This document shows positions 46,914-55,844 of a stretch of 64,000 nucleotides of DNA, piece by piece (position 1 is the first letter of the stretch; each line of letters opens with the position of its first letter). The translations under genes were made by a program, and so were the position numbers. This DNA comes from Arthrobacter sp. CJ23. GTDB lineage: Bacteria; Actinomycetota; Actinomycetes; Actinomycetales; Micrococcaceae. The notes beneath the pieces are model-generated. The model was given only the letters and a program-made list of their open reading frames with translations, had not been told where the DNA came from and searched no databases. Location of the stretch: the NCBI RefSeq assembly GCF_024741795.1, contig NZ_CP102950.1, positions 2,232,001-2,296,000 on the forward strand. Reading direction: 5' to 3'.

Positions 46914-47699
46914 CTACTCTGCGAAGAATCCGGCGAGCGTGCCTGCCATCGCCGCTGGCTCCCAGCTGTGGTTCGCGCCGGGAACGGTCTGCCGGCGCGC
47001 GTTCGCCAGATTGGCGATGATCGAATCGGCGGCCGCCGTCATCAACGGAAGGGCCCCTTCGCCGAGAATGACCACCGTGGGCTGGGTGATGGCTTGCCAG
47101 AGTTCCGTACGCGGGGCTGTTTGCGCCCAGGCAAGTGATTCCGAGTCGGCGCGGAGGCTAGGGCCAAGTCCGAGCATGATGGGCCATCCTGGGCTGTTCT
47201 TGGCGCCGGCGAGCCATTCCGCGGGCATGTCCTTCATGAAGTACTCGATGGTGCCGGGGCGGTCGCCGGCGTCGATGCGTTCCTGCAGCCCGGCCAGGAA
47301 GGCCGCGGCGTCCGTGCCGTTCTCGACGCCAAGGGGGACCTCCCACAGCGCCAGTTTGGTGATGGGGAGTCCCGCTGCCGCCGCTGCCAGGCTGATGGCA
47401 CCGCCGGAAGAGCTGCCGTACAGTGCCGCCTGTCCGCCCGCCCTGTTGATGAGGGCGGCGAGGTCGTCGATCTCGTCCTGCAGGGTGAAGGAGGACGCGC
47501 CGGTGCTTTCGCCGCGTCCGCGCCGGTCATAGTTGACCACCGTGAACCCTTGCGCGGCCACATCCTTGGCCAGCTGGACGGTCCGGGGATCAAAGCCCCT
47601 GAACTGCATCGCCCCGGCAGCCAGGATCACCACCGGGCCTTCGCCGTCCTGCTCGTAGGCGATGCGGGTGCCGTCCTTCGACGTCACGAACTCGGACAT
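46914..47699 (-). CDS. Alpha/beta hydrolase
   Basis: A 261-residue alpha/beta-hydrolase. The nucleophile elbow is GSSSGG (ALYGSSSGGAISL), the acid is probably in VVILGEGALP, and the catalytic histidine is in GANHSWEP. The substrate is unknown. The ATG at 47699 has AGGAGGATCC upstream. A TetR gene lies 114 bases further upstream on the same strand. Confidence 0.83.
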   Translation of the reverse strand: MSEFVTSKDGTRIAYEQDGEGPVVILAAGAMQFRGFDPRTVQLAKDVAAQGFTVVNYDRRGRGESTGASSFTLQDEIDDLAALINRAGGQAALYGSSSGGAISLAAAAAGLPITKLALWEVPLGVENGTDAAAFLAGLQERIDAGDRPGTIEYFMKDMPAEWLAGAKNSPGWPIMLGLGPSLRADSESLAWAQTAPRTELWQAITQPTVVILGEGALPLMTAAADSIIANLANARRQTVPGANHSWEPAAMAGTLAGFFAE

Positions 47700-47812
47700 G
47701 ACGGATCCTCCTGGCGTTTGTTCCACGCTTCGATGTGCCGGACTTCCCTAACTCTCTGACTCTGTCCGCCGGGGGTCAAGACGAACGAGGTACCTCTTTC
47801 GACTCGAGCGGC

Positions 47813-48526
47813 CTAGCCGACTGACGTCCAGTTCCGCTCGTGGAGTCCCTGAAACCCGTCAAGGAGCAGGTCGAGGGCAAATTCGAACTCGAACTGGTCG
47901 TCGCAGCCGTGCCCGACGACGGACTCGTCGTCATGTGCTGCCGCCATGGCGATCTGAAAGAGGTTCGGATGGCTCTCTGCCATCTGCCGGGCCACGGCGG
48001 CCCGGGCCTCGACCGTTAAGCTTGGCTGCTCTGTGCCGTTCTGCCTCGCTGAGTCGTCGAACACCTCCTGGGTGAACCCCCACATGCGGCTGCCGATGGC
48101 ATGCATGACGTGGTGGGTGAGGTCCGCGGAGAATCCGCCTGCCAGAAACATTCCCACGAACGTTTCCATGTACTCCAGCACGGCCGGCGTCGTGTTGGTG
48201 CGGGTCTCGACCACCGGGCGGGCCCAGGGATGCCGCAGGAGTGCGCGCCTGGCCGAGAGCACCCTCAGCCGGACCGCGCTCTTCCAGTGGGCATCGGGGA
48301 CGGGAGGGTCGATTTCGCCGACGATGGTGTCCACCATGCCGTCCAGGAGTTCCTCTTTGTTGGCGACGTGCTTGTAGAGCGCCATGGGAACAACGCCGAG
48401 CTCCTGTGCGAGCCGACGCATGCTGAGTGCCTCGATGCCCACCTCGTCTGCCAGCGCGACGGCGGCCAGCAGCACGCGGTCCCGGTTCAGCGGCAGCCGT
48501 CGGCTTGCCTCCATGTGCTGGGTCAT
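47813..48526 (-). CDS. TetR-family transcriptional regulator
   Basis: A 237-residue TetR protein. The N-terminal helix-turn-helix (ALADEVGIEALSMRRLAQELGVVPMALYKHVANKEEL) is the TetR_C (tetracycline repressor type) variety, followed by an all-helical ligand domain. The ATG at 48526 has GGAAGGCG upstream. Two palindromes in the gap to the divergent DUF2306 gene are its likely operators. Confidence 0.88.
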   Translation of the reverse strand: MTQHMEASRRLPLNRDRVLLAAVALADEVGIEALSMRRLAQELGVVPMALYKHVANKEELLDGMVDTIVGEIDPPVPDAHWKSAVRLRVLSARRALLRHPWARPVVETRTNTTPAVLEYMETFVGMFLAGGFSADLTHHVMHAIGSRMWGFTQEVFDDSARQNGTEQPSLTVEARAAVARQMAESHPNLFQIAMAAAHDDESVVGHGCDDQFEFEFALDLLLDGFQGLHERNWTSVG

Positions 48527-48562
48527 CTGAATCGCCTTCCAAAAGTGTTGCTCGGCCCTCCG

Positions 48563-48619
48563 TTGACAAGTGTACAACGTACACCTAGCCTGTGACTCAT
48601 AAGGTGTACGCCGTACACC
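48563..48619. promoter_or_regulatory. Twin TetR operators around the DUF2306 promoter
   Basis: GTGTAC AAC GTACAC (48570-48584) and GGTGTAC GCC GTACACC (48603-48619) are perfect palindromes with 3-base centres, 34 bp apart. TTGACA (48563-48568) and TAGCCT (48586-48591), spaced 17 bases, make a promoter toward the DUF2306 gene with the first operator inside its spacer. Confidence 0.7.
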
Positions 48620-48639
48620 ACTGAGCCCAAGGGCAAGCC

Positions 48640-49320
48640 ATGACATCGGAAACCGCCAGCTCCATCCCCGTACTTCGCAGCCGCCGCCGGGCGCAGTGGC
48701 CCGTGCCCGCCGCGTTGATCCTTCTCAGCCTCATCCCGGTGATTGCCGGGGCGGCCCGTCTCTCCGAACTAACGGGTGGCGCCGCTGTGACGCCGCAGAA
48801 CGTCCGGTTCTTCGCCTCGCCCATCCCGGTGGTGACGCACATTGTCAGTGTCACCGTTTACTGCCTGCTCGGGGCTTTCCAGTTCGTCCCTTCCCTTCGG
48901 CGCGGCAGGCGCCGGTGGCACCGGATCGCCGGACGCATCCTGGTGCCCGCGGGCCTGCTCGCTGCATTCTCGGGCTTGTGGATGTCGATGTTCTATGCCC
49001 TTCCGGCGGGTGACGGCGAGGCTCTCTTCGTTCTCCGCCTCATCTTTGGCTCGGCCATGGCGGCGAGCATCATCCTGGGTTTTCTGGCGGTTCGCCGGCG
49101 GGATTTCGTCAGGCACAGCGCGTGGATGACCCGCGCCTACGCGATCGCCCTGGGCGCAGGAACCCAAGCCGTGGTGTTCCTCTCCTGGATGCTTGCCGTA
49201 GGCCCGGCCGACGAGGCAACCCGTGCGGTGCTCATGGGTGCCTCCTGGGTGATCAACCTTGCGGTGGCCGAGTCTGTCATTCATCGGCGCTCGACGAGTC
49301 AGCCTTCCGCGAGTCGATGA
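48640..49320 (+). CDS. DUF2306 membrane protein
   Basis: A 226-residue protein with about six hydrophobic helices. The pattern VYCLLGAFQFVPSLRRGRRRWHRIAGRILVPAGLLAAFSGLW has paired histidines and arginines typical of DUF2306 proteins, which resemble cytochrome b561-like folds. HSAWMTRAYAIALG follows. Function unknown. It is controlled by the divergent TetR, judging from the operators. Confidence 0.82.
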   Translation: MTSETASSIPVLRSRRRAQWPVPAALILLSLIPVIAGAARLSELTGGAAVTPQNVRFFASPIPVVTHIVSVTVYCLLGAFQFVPSLRRGRRRWHRIAGRILVPAGLLAAFSGLWMSMFYALPAGDGEALFVLRLIFGSAMAASIILGFLAVRRRDFVRHSAWMTRAYAIALGAGTQAVVFLSWMLAVGPADEATRAVLMGASWVINLAVAESVIHRRSTSQPSASR

Positions 49321-49340
49321 CAGGCCACCCGGTGCCAGTA

Positions 49341-50006
49341 TCAGCTGTGCGCCCGCATGAATGCCGCCACTGGAGTGGCCAGGGATGCCCCCACCTCGGC
49401 AGCTGGACGCTTCTTCCCGGCAACGTCGAAGGAATGGTCGCCGCCCTCCAGCCATTGCAGTGTTGCGTTGGGCCCGATGCGGCCCACCACTCCCTCAAGG
49501 AGCTCCGGCGTCGCGAACGTATCCCGCGTGCCTTGCAGGAACAGCATGGGCGCGGTGAGTCCGTAGAGGTGCCCGTCCCGGAGCTTTTCCGGCTGGGCCG
49601 GCGGGTGCAGGGGGTAGCCGAGGTAGACCAAGCCGGCGGCCGGCATGCCCTCTGCCACGGCCATGGATGCCATGCGGCCGCCGAACGATTTGCCGGCCGC
49701 CCACAGGGGTTCACCGTCGGAGCTGGCCCTGGCCAGGTCCATGGCGGCCCGCCAGGCGGCAATTGCCGCGGGCGGACGGTCAGGGAACCTTCTGCCGGCC
49801 TCCCGGTAGGGGAAGTTGAAGCGTAGGGTGGCCACGCCGTCGTCGTTCAAGGCCCGGGCGAAACCTGCCAGGAACGGGTGCTCCATGCCGGCGCCGGCCC
49901 CGTGGGCAATGACCAAGGACGCGAAAGGCTTCTCCGGCCGCGCGTAGACGCCTGAAACGGAGACGTCGCCAACGGCGATGCTAACGGGGGATTCGTTCAC
50001 CGTCAT
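49341..50006 (-). CDS. Alpha/beta hydrolase of the KANL3/Tex30 type
   Basis: A 221-residue hydrolase with the early VIAHGAGAGMEHPFL segment, the elbow AAGKSFGGRM, and the late acid and histidine (LFLQGTRD and GGDHSF). These proteins are dienelactone-hydrolase-like with unknown substrates. Its start is 2 bases after the stop of the YciO-family gene, so the two form an operon. Confidence 0.83.
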   Translation of the reverse strand: MTVNESPVSIAVGDVSVSGVYARPEKPFASLVIAHGAGAGMEHPFLAGFARALNDDGVATLRFNFPYREAGRRFPDRPPAAIAAWRAAMDLARASSDGEPLWAAGKSFGGRMASMAVAEGMPAAGLVYLGYPLHPPAQPEKLRDGHLYGLTAPMLFLQGTRDTFATPELLEGVVGRIGPNATLQWLEGGDHSFDVAGKKRPAAEVGASLATPVAAFMRAHS

Positions 50007-50008
50007 GT

Positions 50009-50629
50009 CTACTCGAACCGGGACGGGTCGCCCGTTCCGCGCCGCACCACTTCGGCCACTCCGCTGGAGAAGTCGACCACGGTGGTGGGCTCTGCGCCGC
50101 AGTCGCCGGAATCGAGCACGGCGTCCACCTCATGGTCGAGCCGTTCCTTGATTTCCCAGCCCTGGGTGAGCGGCTCGTCCTGGTCGGGCAGCAACAGGGT
50201 GCTGGAGAGCAACGGTTCGCCGAGTTCGGCCAGGAGTGCCTGCACCACTTTGTTGTCCGGGATTCGCACGCCCACGGTCTTCTTCTTGGGGTGCAGAAGC
50301 CGCTTGGGGACTTCCCGGGTGGCCGGCAGGATGAACGTGTAGCTGCCCGGAGTGACGGCCTTGATGCTACGGAACACGTCGTTGTCGATCATCACGAACT
50401 GCCCCAGCTGCGCAAAGTCCTTGCAGACCAGCGTGAAGTGGTGCTTGTCGTCCAGCTGGCGGATGGTCCGGATGCGGTCCAGGGCCTCCTTGTTGCCCAG
50501 CTGGGCCCCAAGCGCATAGCAGGAGTCGGTGGGGTAGGCGATCAGTCCGCCGGACCGGACCATCTGGACAATCTGGCCGATTGCGCGCGGCTGGGGATCC
50601 TGGGGGTGAACGTCGAAGTATCTGGCCAT
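50009..50629 (-). CDS. YciO/Sua5/YrdC-family RNA-binding protein
   Basis: A 206-residue protein with the family opening GGLIAYPTDSCYALG and the KHHFTLVCKDF and PGSYTFILPAT strands. The YrdC-type proteins make threonylcarbamoyl-AMP for the t6A base of tRNA. The YciO branch, to which this looks closer by length and by the KKKTVGVRIPD segment, may have a different role. Confidence 0.8.
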   Translation of the reverse strand: MARYFDVHPQDPQPRAIGQIVQMVRSGGLIAYPTDSCYALGAQLGNKEALDRIRTIRQLDDKHHFTLVCKDFAQLGQFVMIDNDVFRSIKAVTPGSYTFILPATREVPKRLLHPKKKTVGVRIPDNKVVQALLAELGEPLLSSTLLLPDQDEPLTQGWEIKERLDHEVDAVLDSGDCGAEPTTVVDFSSGVAEVVRRGTGDPSRFE

Positions 50630-50685
50630 GCGAAGAGCCTAGCCCAGGCCCAGGACAAAGAGCCCAGGCCCCACACAAAGCCGGC

Positions 50686-51486
50686 TCAGGACAAGACGTC
50701 CTTGGTAGAGAACTTTCCGTAGGCGATGGCGCCGCACACGGCGATGTAGCCGGCCTGAAGCAGCGCATTCTCGCCGAACGAGGTCCACGAGATCGGCTGG
50801 CGCAACAGATCGGCGAAGCCCAGCCAGTGGTGGCTGAAGAGCCAGGGGTGCAGCCAGTCCAGCTGGGGCAGGTTGTCCAGGACCTGCGAGACCACGGACA
50901 GCACGATCGTGGCGGCCATGGCGCCCACCGGGACGTCCGTGAACGTGGAAATCATCAGGCCGATGGCCGAGAGCCCCAGCAAGGACACCGTGATGTAGGC
51001 GGCGATCAGCAGGGACCGCACGATGGATTCGCCGACGTCGATCGTGTCACCGGACAGCAGCGTCACCGGTCCCACGGGGAAGAGCGCGACGCCGGCCAGG
51101 GCGCCCGCCGCCGCGACGGTCGCCGTAGCGGCTGCGCAGAACACCACCGCCCCGGTGTATTTGACCAGAAGGAGGCGTACCCGGCCGGCGGGCGCCAGCA
51201 GCAGGTACCGGAGAGTCCCCAGGCTGGCCTCGCCGGCGATCGTGTCGCCGGCCACCACGCCCACGGTCAGCGGCAGGAACAGCGGCACGGAAACCACCAG
51301 TGCCGTGACGGCCACGAAGAGGCCGTTCTGGGTGATCCGGTCCAGGAACAGCGGCCCGCGTCCCGGCGTGGCGGGCCGGGAGGTGACCCGGACGGCCACG
51401 GCGATCAGGATGGGGATCGCAGCAAGCGCGAGAAGCATCGCCCACGTGCGGAGCCGGCGGAACAGCACGGTCAGCTCCGAGGCCAT
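50686..51486 (-). CDS. ABC transporter permease (ABC-2 type)
   Basis: A 266-residue protein with six hydrophobic helices and the ABC-2 pattern GVVAGDTIAGEASLGTLRYLLLAPAGRVRLLLVKY. The start is uncertain: the ATG at 51486 has GGAAG about 10 bases upstream; a TTG at 51546 would add 20 residues and nearly touch the ATPase gene. It is the membrane part of an exporter with the ATPase and LolA-like genes upstream. Confidence 0.85.
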   Translation of the reverse strand: MASELTVLFRRLRTWAMLLALAAIPILIAVAVRVTSRPATPGRGPLFLDRITQNGLFVAVTALVVSVPLFLPLTVGVVAGDTIAGEASLGTLRYLLLAPAGRVRLLLVKYTGAVVFCAAATATVAAAGALAGVALFPVGPVTLLSGDTIDVGESIVRSLLIAAYITVSLLGLSAIGLMISTFTDVPVGAMAATIVLSVVSQVLDNLPQLDWLHPWLFSHHWLGFADLLRQPISWTSFGENALLQAGYIAVCGAIAYGKFSTKDVLS

Positions 51487-51551
51487 CAACGGCCAGCTTC
51501 CACCGGGCCGGCCGCGGGCGGCCGGCCCGGATTGCTCAAGCGACAAAGTGT

Positions 51552-52547
51552 TCAGCCGACAACGTCGAACCCCTCCCCGGTCAGGGACACAAACCGTTCC
51601 TCGAGGCTGGAACGCTCCACGGTGAAACCACGTACCCGGACACCGCCGGCCACGAGTGCCGCGACGATCGCTTCGGGCTCGACGCCGGGGCGGGCCAGCT
51701 CTGCCCACACAAGGGCTTCACCGGGGCGGGCTCCCGGTGCGCCCGGGGAGCCCGTGCCGTCCGGCGAACCCGACTCCAGCCCAAGCCCCGCCAGCACGCG
51801 GCCGGCGGTCCCGACGTCGGGCGTCAGGACCTGGACGCGCGTGCGGCCGGCGGCCCGGAGCCCGTCCAGCGTGCCCTGAGCGACGAGCCGTCCGGCGCTC
51901 ATCACGCCCACATGGGTGCACATCTGTTCGACTTCGGCGAGGAGATGGCTGGAAACGAAGACCGTGGCACCCCCGTCAGTCAGGGAGCGCACCAGGTGCC
52001 GGACCTCGCGGGTGCCCTGCGGATCGAGGCCGTTGCTGGGCTCGTCCAGCACCAGCAGTTCACGCGGCCGGAGCAGGGCGTTCGCGATGCCGAGCCGCTG
52101 CTTCATGCCGAGGGAATAGGCGCGGACCTTTTTGCCGGCCGCGTGGGCCAGCCCGACACGGTCCAGCGCCTCGCCGACCCTCCGCCGCCGGGTTGCGGGG
52201 GACGCATGGCGGTCGGCGGTGTCCAGGCGGCTGAGGTTCGCCGCGCCACTGAGGAAGGGATAGAACGCCGGCCCTTCGACCAGCGCCCCGACCTCCGGTA
52301 GGACGCCGGCCAGCTCGCGCGGCATCTCCCGGCCCAGGACCCGGATGTCCCCGTGGTCGGCGGACGCCAAGCCCAGCAGCACGCGGATGGTGGTGGTCTT
52401 GCCGGAACCGTTGGGGCCCAGGAACCCGTACACGGAACCTCGCGGCACCGCCAGGTCGATGCGGTCGACGGCGGCACGCTGGCCAAAGTGCTTACTGAGC
52501 CCGTGGGTTTCGATCGCGAGGCCGCCGGGGGCGGCCGCGGCCGTCAC
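51552..52547 (-). CDS. ABC transporter ATP-binding protein
   Basis: A 331-residue ATPase with GPNGSGKTTT, the ABC signature as YSLGMKQRLGIA and VLDEPSNGLDP. The tail of about 100 residues (GVRVRGFTVERSSLEERFVSL) is typical of ABC-2 exporters. The GTG at 52547 overlaps the stop of the LolA-like gene, so the three genes are one operon. Confidence 0.9.
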   Translation of the reverse strand: MTAAAAPGGLAIETHGLSKHFGQRAAVDRIDLAVPRGSVYGFLGPNGSGKTTTIRVLLGLASADHGDIRVLGREMPRELAGVLPEVGALVEGPAFYPFLSGAANLSRLDTADRHASPATRRRRVGEALDRVGLAHAAGKKVRAYSLGMKQRLGIANALLRPRELLVLDEPSNGLDPQGTREVRHLVRSLTDGGATVFVSSHLLAEVEQMCTHVGVMSAGRLVAQGTLDGLRAAGRTRVQVLTPDVGTAGRVLAGLGLESGSPDGTGSPGAPGARPGEALVWAELARPGVEPEAIVAALVAGGVRVRGFTVERSSLEERFVSLTGEGFDVVG

Positions 52548-53683
52548 CGGGTCATGGCTGCGGACTGCAGCCGCTCGAGGGGTACCATGCCCGCATACAC
52601 GCGGCCGTCGTCGAGCAGCAGCGCAGTCGCCAGGGCCGTGCTGACCGCCCTGCCGCCCGGAACGGCCTGCGTGGCCTGGGCGAGAAGGGGATCGGCGCCG
52701 AATGCCACGGTGCCGGGCGGCAAGCCGATCACGGTGTCCCAACCGCTGCCGGAAACGGTGACACCGCCTGCCGCAGGGCCTCCCGGCGTTTCCGGCAGCG
52801 GCGGCACGGCCGGGTCGGCCGGTTTGGTACCTGGCGTGGGCGGGACAGCGGGCTTCGCGGGCGCGGCCAGCTCCTCTACGGTGGCGCCGGGCGGCGGCAC
52901 AAAACTGAACAAGCCGGCGTCGGGCACTGCAAGGCTTAGCTCCGTAAAGGCGAGCGAGAAGGCGGGCTCGGCCTGTCCCCGTGCCCGCAACTCGACACCG
53001 AGCGGCAGGCCGGTCTCGGAGTCGACGTCGATGGCCACCGACTCAACCAGGGTTTCAGTGCTGCGGGGGTTCAGGACGAGGTGGTAGGCGCTGCGTCCCG
53101 CCACGCGGGAGGGCTGCCCCACCGTCACCTCGGTGCTGGGCTCGACGGCGGCAAGGAAGTGCTGGGCGAGTTGTTCAGGGATGGGCATCGCGGGCCGCGA
53201 GGGCAGGGGGCCTGCTGGCCTGGGGATCCTGGACTCCGGCAGGCCCGCTGCGGGCAGCTTCGCCGCGGGCAACTGAGCGTGGGCGGCGCTGTTGTCCGCC
53301 GAGTTGTACAGCCAGAGCTCGCTGCCGTTGAGGACCACGTCACGTTCGGCGAGCTGGTCCAGGATCTGCAGCCGGGCCTTGTCCGGACTGTCGAGGTAGA
53401 CGCGTGCGGTGTGGGAACCGCTCAGCAGTTCAAGGACGGAGGCCGCACCGGGAACAGCGGTGGGCCCGGTGCGGGGCAGTTCGGGCAGGCCCAGTTCAGA
53501 GTTTTGTTCCAGGGTTCCGGAGAGCGCCCGGACATCGGAGGTGCCGATCATGGCCAGGATTTCCGCCGTACTTTTCTCCGGCAGGGTGACGGCGGCACCG
53601 GCCTGGAGGGACGCCGCCAGCGTCGCGGCGGCCAGCCCAAGGGGGACCAGCGCGGCCGGCAGCCAGTGCTGCCACGTGCGCAT
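52544..53683 (-). CDS. LolA-like/outer-layer lipoprotein carrier family protein
   Basis: A 379-residue exported protein. The N-terminal signal or anchor helix (LPAALVPLGLAAATLAASLQAG) is followed by a LolA/MucB-RseB-like domain (VYLDSPDKARLQILDQLAERDVVLNGSELWLYN) and a Pro-rich stretch (PAVPPTPGTKPADPAVPPLP). The C-terminal end repeats part of the fold. In actinobacteria such proteins occur with ABC-2 exporters; the cargo is unknown. Start at the ATG 53683; GTG codons just upstream are possible. Confidence 0.72.
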   Translation of the reverse strand: MRTWQHWLPAALVPLGLAAATLAASLQAGAAVTLPEKSTAEILAMIGTSDVRALSGTLEQNSELGLPELPRTGPTAVPGAASVLELLSGSHTARVYLDSPDKARLQILDQLAERDVVLNGSELWLYNSADNSAAHAQLPAAKLPAAGLPESRIPRPAGPLPSRPAMPIPEQLAQHFLAAVEPSTEVTVGQPSRVAGRSAYHLVLNPRSTETLVESVAIDVDSETGLPLGVELRARGQAEPAFSLAFTELSLAVPDAGLFSFVPPPGATVEELAAPAKPAVPPTPGTKPADPAVPPLPETPGGPAAGGVTVSGSGWDTVIGLPPGTVAFGADPLLAQATQAVPGGRAVSTALATALLLDDGRVYAGMVPLERLQSAAMTR

Positions 53684-53759
53684 CACAACCACCAACCAAC
53701 CGGGGTGCAGGCCATGGTTCCAGACTACTCCCGGCACCTCCCTGAGGCACCTGCCCACG

Positions 53760-53794
53760 GCGTTGGCCGGATGCCGACCGCACCCGGCCAACGC
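53760..53794 (-). terminator. Hairpin after the amino-sugar operon
   Basis: An 11-bp perfect stem (GCGTTGGCCGG / CCGGCCAACGC) with a 13-base loop lies 19 bases past the SIS gene stop and before the LolA-like gene. It probably ends the amino-sugar operon. Confidence 0.5.
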
Positions 53795-53812
53795 GGTATC
53801 GTCAGGCGGAAG

Positions 53813-54877
53813 TCACCAGGTTTCGGTCACCTTGAGCAGGCCCCGCGGCGCGTCGGGATCGTTGCCGCGGGCCACGGACAAGGCAAGGGCCAGCCGCTGC
53901 AGCGGGAGGATCTGCAGGATGGGGGACAGCTCCTCGGGGACGCCGCCCGGCAGCGGGATGACCAGTCCGCCGGAGGCCGCGGCAGCAGGGTCACCCACGA
54001 TGCAGACGTGGGCGCCGCGCCCGGAGAGCCGCTCCAGGACCGGGCGCATGGCGTCGCCGCCGATGCCCTCGGGCACCACCGCGATCACCGGATGCTGGGC
54101 ATCGATCATCGCGAACGGGCCATGCAGCAGGTCCGCCCCGGAGAAGGCCTGCGCCGGCAGGTAGGAGGTTTCCATGAGCTTCAGGGCGCCCTCCCTGGCT
54201 GTCGGGTACGAGTAGCCGCGGCCGGTGGTGATGATCCGGTCGGCGAAACGGTAACGGCCGGCCAGATCCAGCACGGTGTCGTCGTCGAGCACGGAAGCGG
54301 CCCAGTCCTGCAGCCCTGCCGCCCGGGTCCCGGTGCCGCCGCGCCAGGCGTCGATGAGCAGCCAGAGGGCCAGGAGCTGGGCGGTGTAGCTCTTGGTTGC
54401 GGCCACGGCGGTCTCGCTGCCCGCGAGGATGTCCAGATGGTGCTCTGCGGCCTGGGCCAGATTGGAGCCTGGTGAGTTGGTGAGCGCCACGGTCAGGGCG
54501 CCGCAGCGGCGCGCCGCCGCCGTCGACTCCACCAGGTCCGGGGAACCGCCGGACTGGCTGACGGCCAGCCACAGCACGCCGTCCAGCGCGGGGGTGGCGC
54601 CGTAGGCGGTTAGGGTCGACGGCGATGCGAGGCCGACCGGCAGGCCCATGCTGATTTCGATGAGGTACTTCGCGTACAGCGCGGCGTGGTCGCTGGTGCC
54701 GCGGGCGGCGAGCAGGACGAAGCGGGGCTTGGCCTTGCGGATGATGGCGGCCATGCCGCGGAAGGCCTCGAGGCCTTCTTTCAGCACGCGGGCCAGCACC
54801 AGGGGCTGTTCGCTGATTTCGCCGGCCATGCGCGTGCCGGGCAGCGCGGGCGTCGGGGAGGGGGAAGTGACTGTCAT
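53813..54877 (-). CDS. SIS-domain protein, probable glucosamine-6-phosphate deaminase/isomerase type
   Basis: A 354-residue protein with two SIS domains. It opens with MAGEISEQP, the start seen in GlmS-isomerase-like proteins, and contains AVSQSGGSPDLVES and ETAVAATKSYTAQL. It lacks the glutaminase domain of GlmS, so a deaminase (NagB-II type) or sugar isomerase is more likely than a synthase. It follows a BadF-type sugar kinase gene by 58 bases, in a unit divergent from a DasR-like GntR. Confidence 0.8.
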   Translation of the reverse strand: MTVTSPSPTPALPGTRMAGEISEQPLVLARVLKEGLEAFRGMAAIIRKAKPRFVLLAARGTSDHAALYAKYLIEISMGLPVGLASPSTLTAYGATPALDGVLWLAVSQSGGSPDLVESTAAARRCGALTVALTNSPGSNLAQAAEHHLDILAGSETAVAATKSYTAQLLALWLLIDAWRGGTGTRAAGLQDWAASVLDDDTVLDLAGRYRFADRIITTGRGYSYPTAREGALKLMETSYLPAQAFSGADLLHGPFAMIDAQHPVIAVVPEGIGGDAMRPVLERLSGRGAHVCIVGDPAAAASGGLVIPLPGGVPEELSPILQILPLQRLALALSVARGNDPDAPRGLLKVTETW

Positions 54878-54935
54878 GGTTCCTGTCTGTCTATGGGGGA
54901 AGGCAAGGTATGTGGGGGCTCCGTGAGGGGGCGGC

Positions 54936-55844
54936 TCAGGCGCCGGCCTGGGCGAGTCCCCGGCGTGCGAGTTCGACGGCGCCGTGGACCGGGGCCCGTT
55001 CCAGCAGCCGGACCTTTCCGGGGTCCTCGGGCTCGAGCTTGCGGGCCACGGCGGCGGCGAGTTCAGGGTGCTTCAGGAGGAGGCCGCCGGCCAGGATCAG
55101 CGGCAGTTCGGTGCCGAGGCTGCCATGGACCTGCCGGGCCAGGGCAGCCAGCGCGTAGGCGGCGTCGGCCACGATGTGGGCGGCCTCCCGGTCTCCTGCG
55201 GCAGCGAGCTCGAAGACCAGTGAGGACAACCCGGCCCAGTAGCGTGGCTCGGGCTTCCGGTAGTAGAGGTCCATGAGCTGGAGGGGGTCGGCGCTGGTGG
55301 TGGCGGACAGCAAAGCCTGCGCCAGGGGACCCGGTTCCAGGCCGGCATAGTATTCGCGCAGCGTTTCGCGGACGGCATCGCGGACCACGGAGTAGCCGCC
55401 GCCCTCATCGCCCAGGAGGTAGCCGTAGCCGCCGGCGCGGGCCTCCCGCCCGTCGGGCGTCAGGCCCCAGGCCACCGAACCGGTGCCGGCCACCAGGACG
55501 GCACCGGACTGCAGCCCGGAAGCCGCGAGGATGATCCGGGTGTCATGCACGACGTCGATCCTGGCGCCGGGAAAATGCTCGGTGAGGAGCGCCGCGAGGA
55601 CCGCGCGGTTGGCAGGCGTGTCGGCCCCCGCCGCACCGGCGTAGACGGCCTGGACGCCGTCGCCCAGTTCGGCGGCGATGCGCCGCAGCACGGCGTCCGC
55701 CCGCTGGTGCCCCAGCGAGGCGAGGTTGGCGCTGTCCTCGGTGAGCTCGACACCTTCTCCGGCAGCCGTGTCCGCACCGGACGCGGCCTTCAGCGCGTGG
55801 GTCTTGGAGCCGCCGATGTGCAGGCCCAGGACTGCCGGCGTCAC
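54936..55844 (-). CDS. BadF/BadG-family ATPase, probable N-acetylglucosamine kinase
   Basis: A 302-residue actin-fold kinase. It shows phosphate-1 LGLHIGGSKTHAL, AGAAGADTPANRA, AGTGSVAWG and GDEGGGYSV, and the adenosine motif ILAGGLLL. BadF-type N-acetylglucosamine kinases look like this. The GTG start at 55844 overlaps the stop of a 35-codon frame. Sugar specificity is inferred from the GntR/dre context and the SIS gene downstream. Confidence 0.82.
   Translation of the reverse strand: MTPAVLGLHIGGSKTHALKAASGADTAAGEGVELTEDSANLASLGHQRADAVLRRIAAELGDGVQAVYAGAAGADTPANRAVLAALLTEHFPGARIDVVHDTRIILAASGLQSGAVLVAGTGSVAWGLTPDGREARAGGYGYLLGDEGGGYSVVRDAVRETLREYYAGLEPGPLAQALLSATTSADPLQLMDLYYRKPEPRYWAGLSSLVFELAAAGDREAAHIVADAAYALAALARQVHGSLGTELPLILAGGLLLKHPELAAAVARKLEPEDPGKVRLLERAPVHGAVELARRGLAQAGA

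Noticed and set aside
45847..47532. A 561-codon plus-strand frame across the coiled-coil and hydrolase genes
   Set aside because: It crosses two real minus-strand genes, has no ribosome site or motif, and its composition is that of antisense sequence.
52353..54475. Long plus-strand frames opposite the LolA-like and SIS genes
   Set aside because: Antisense shadows; the minus-strand genes have clear domains and coupled starts.
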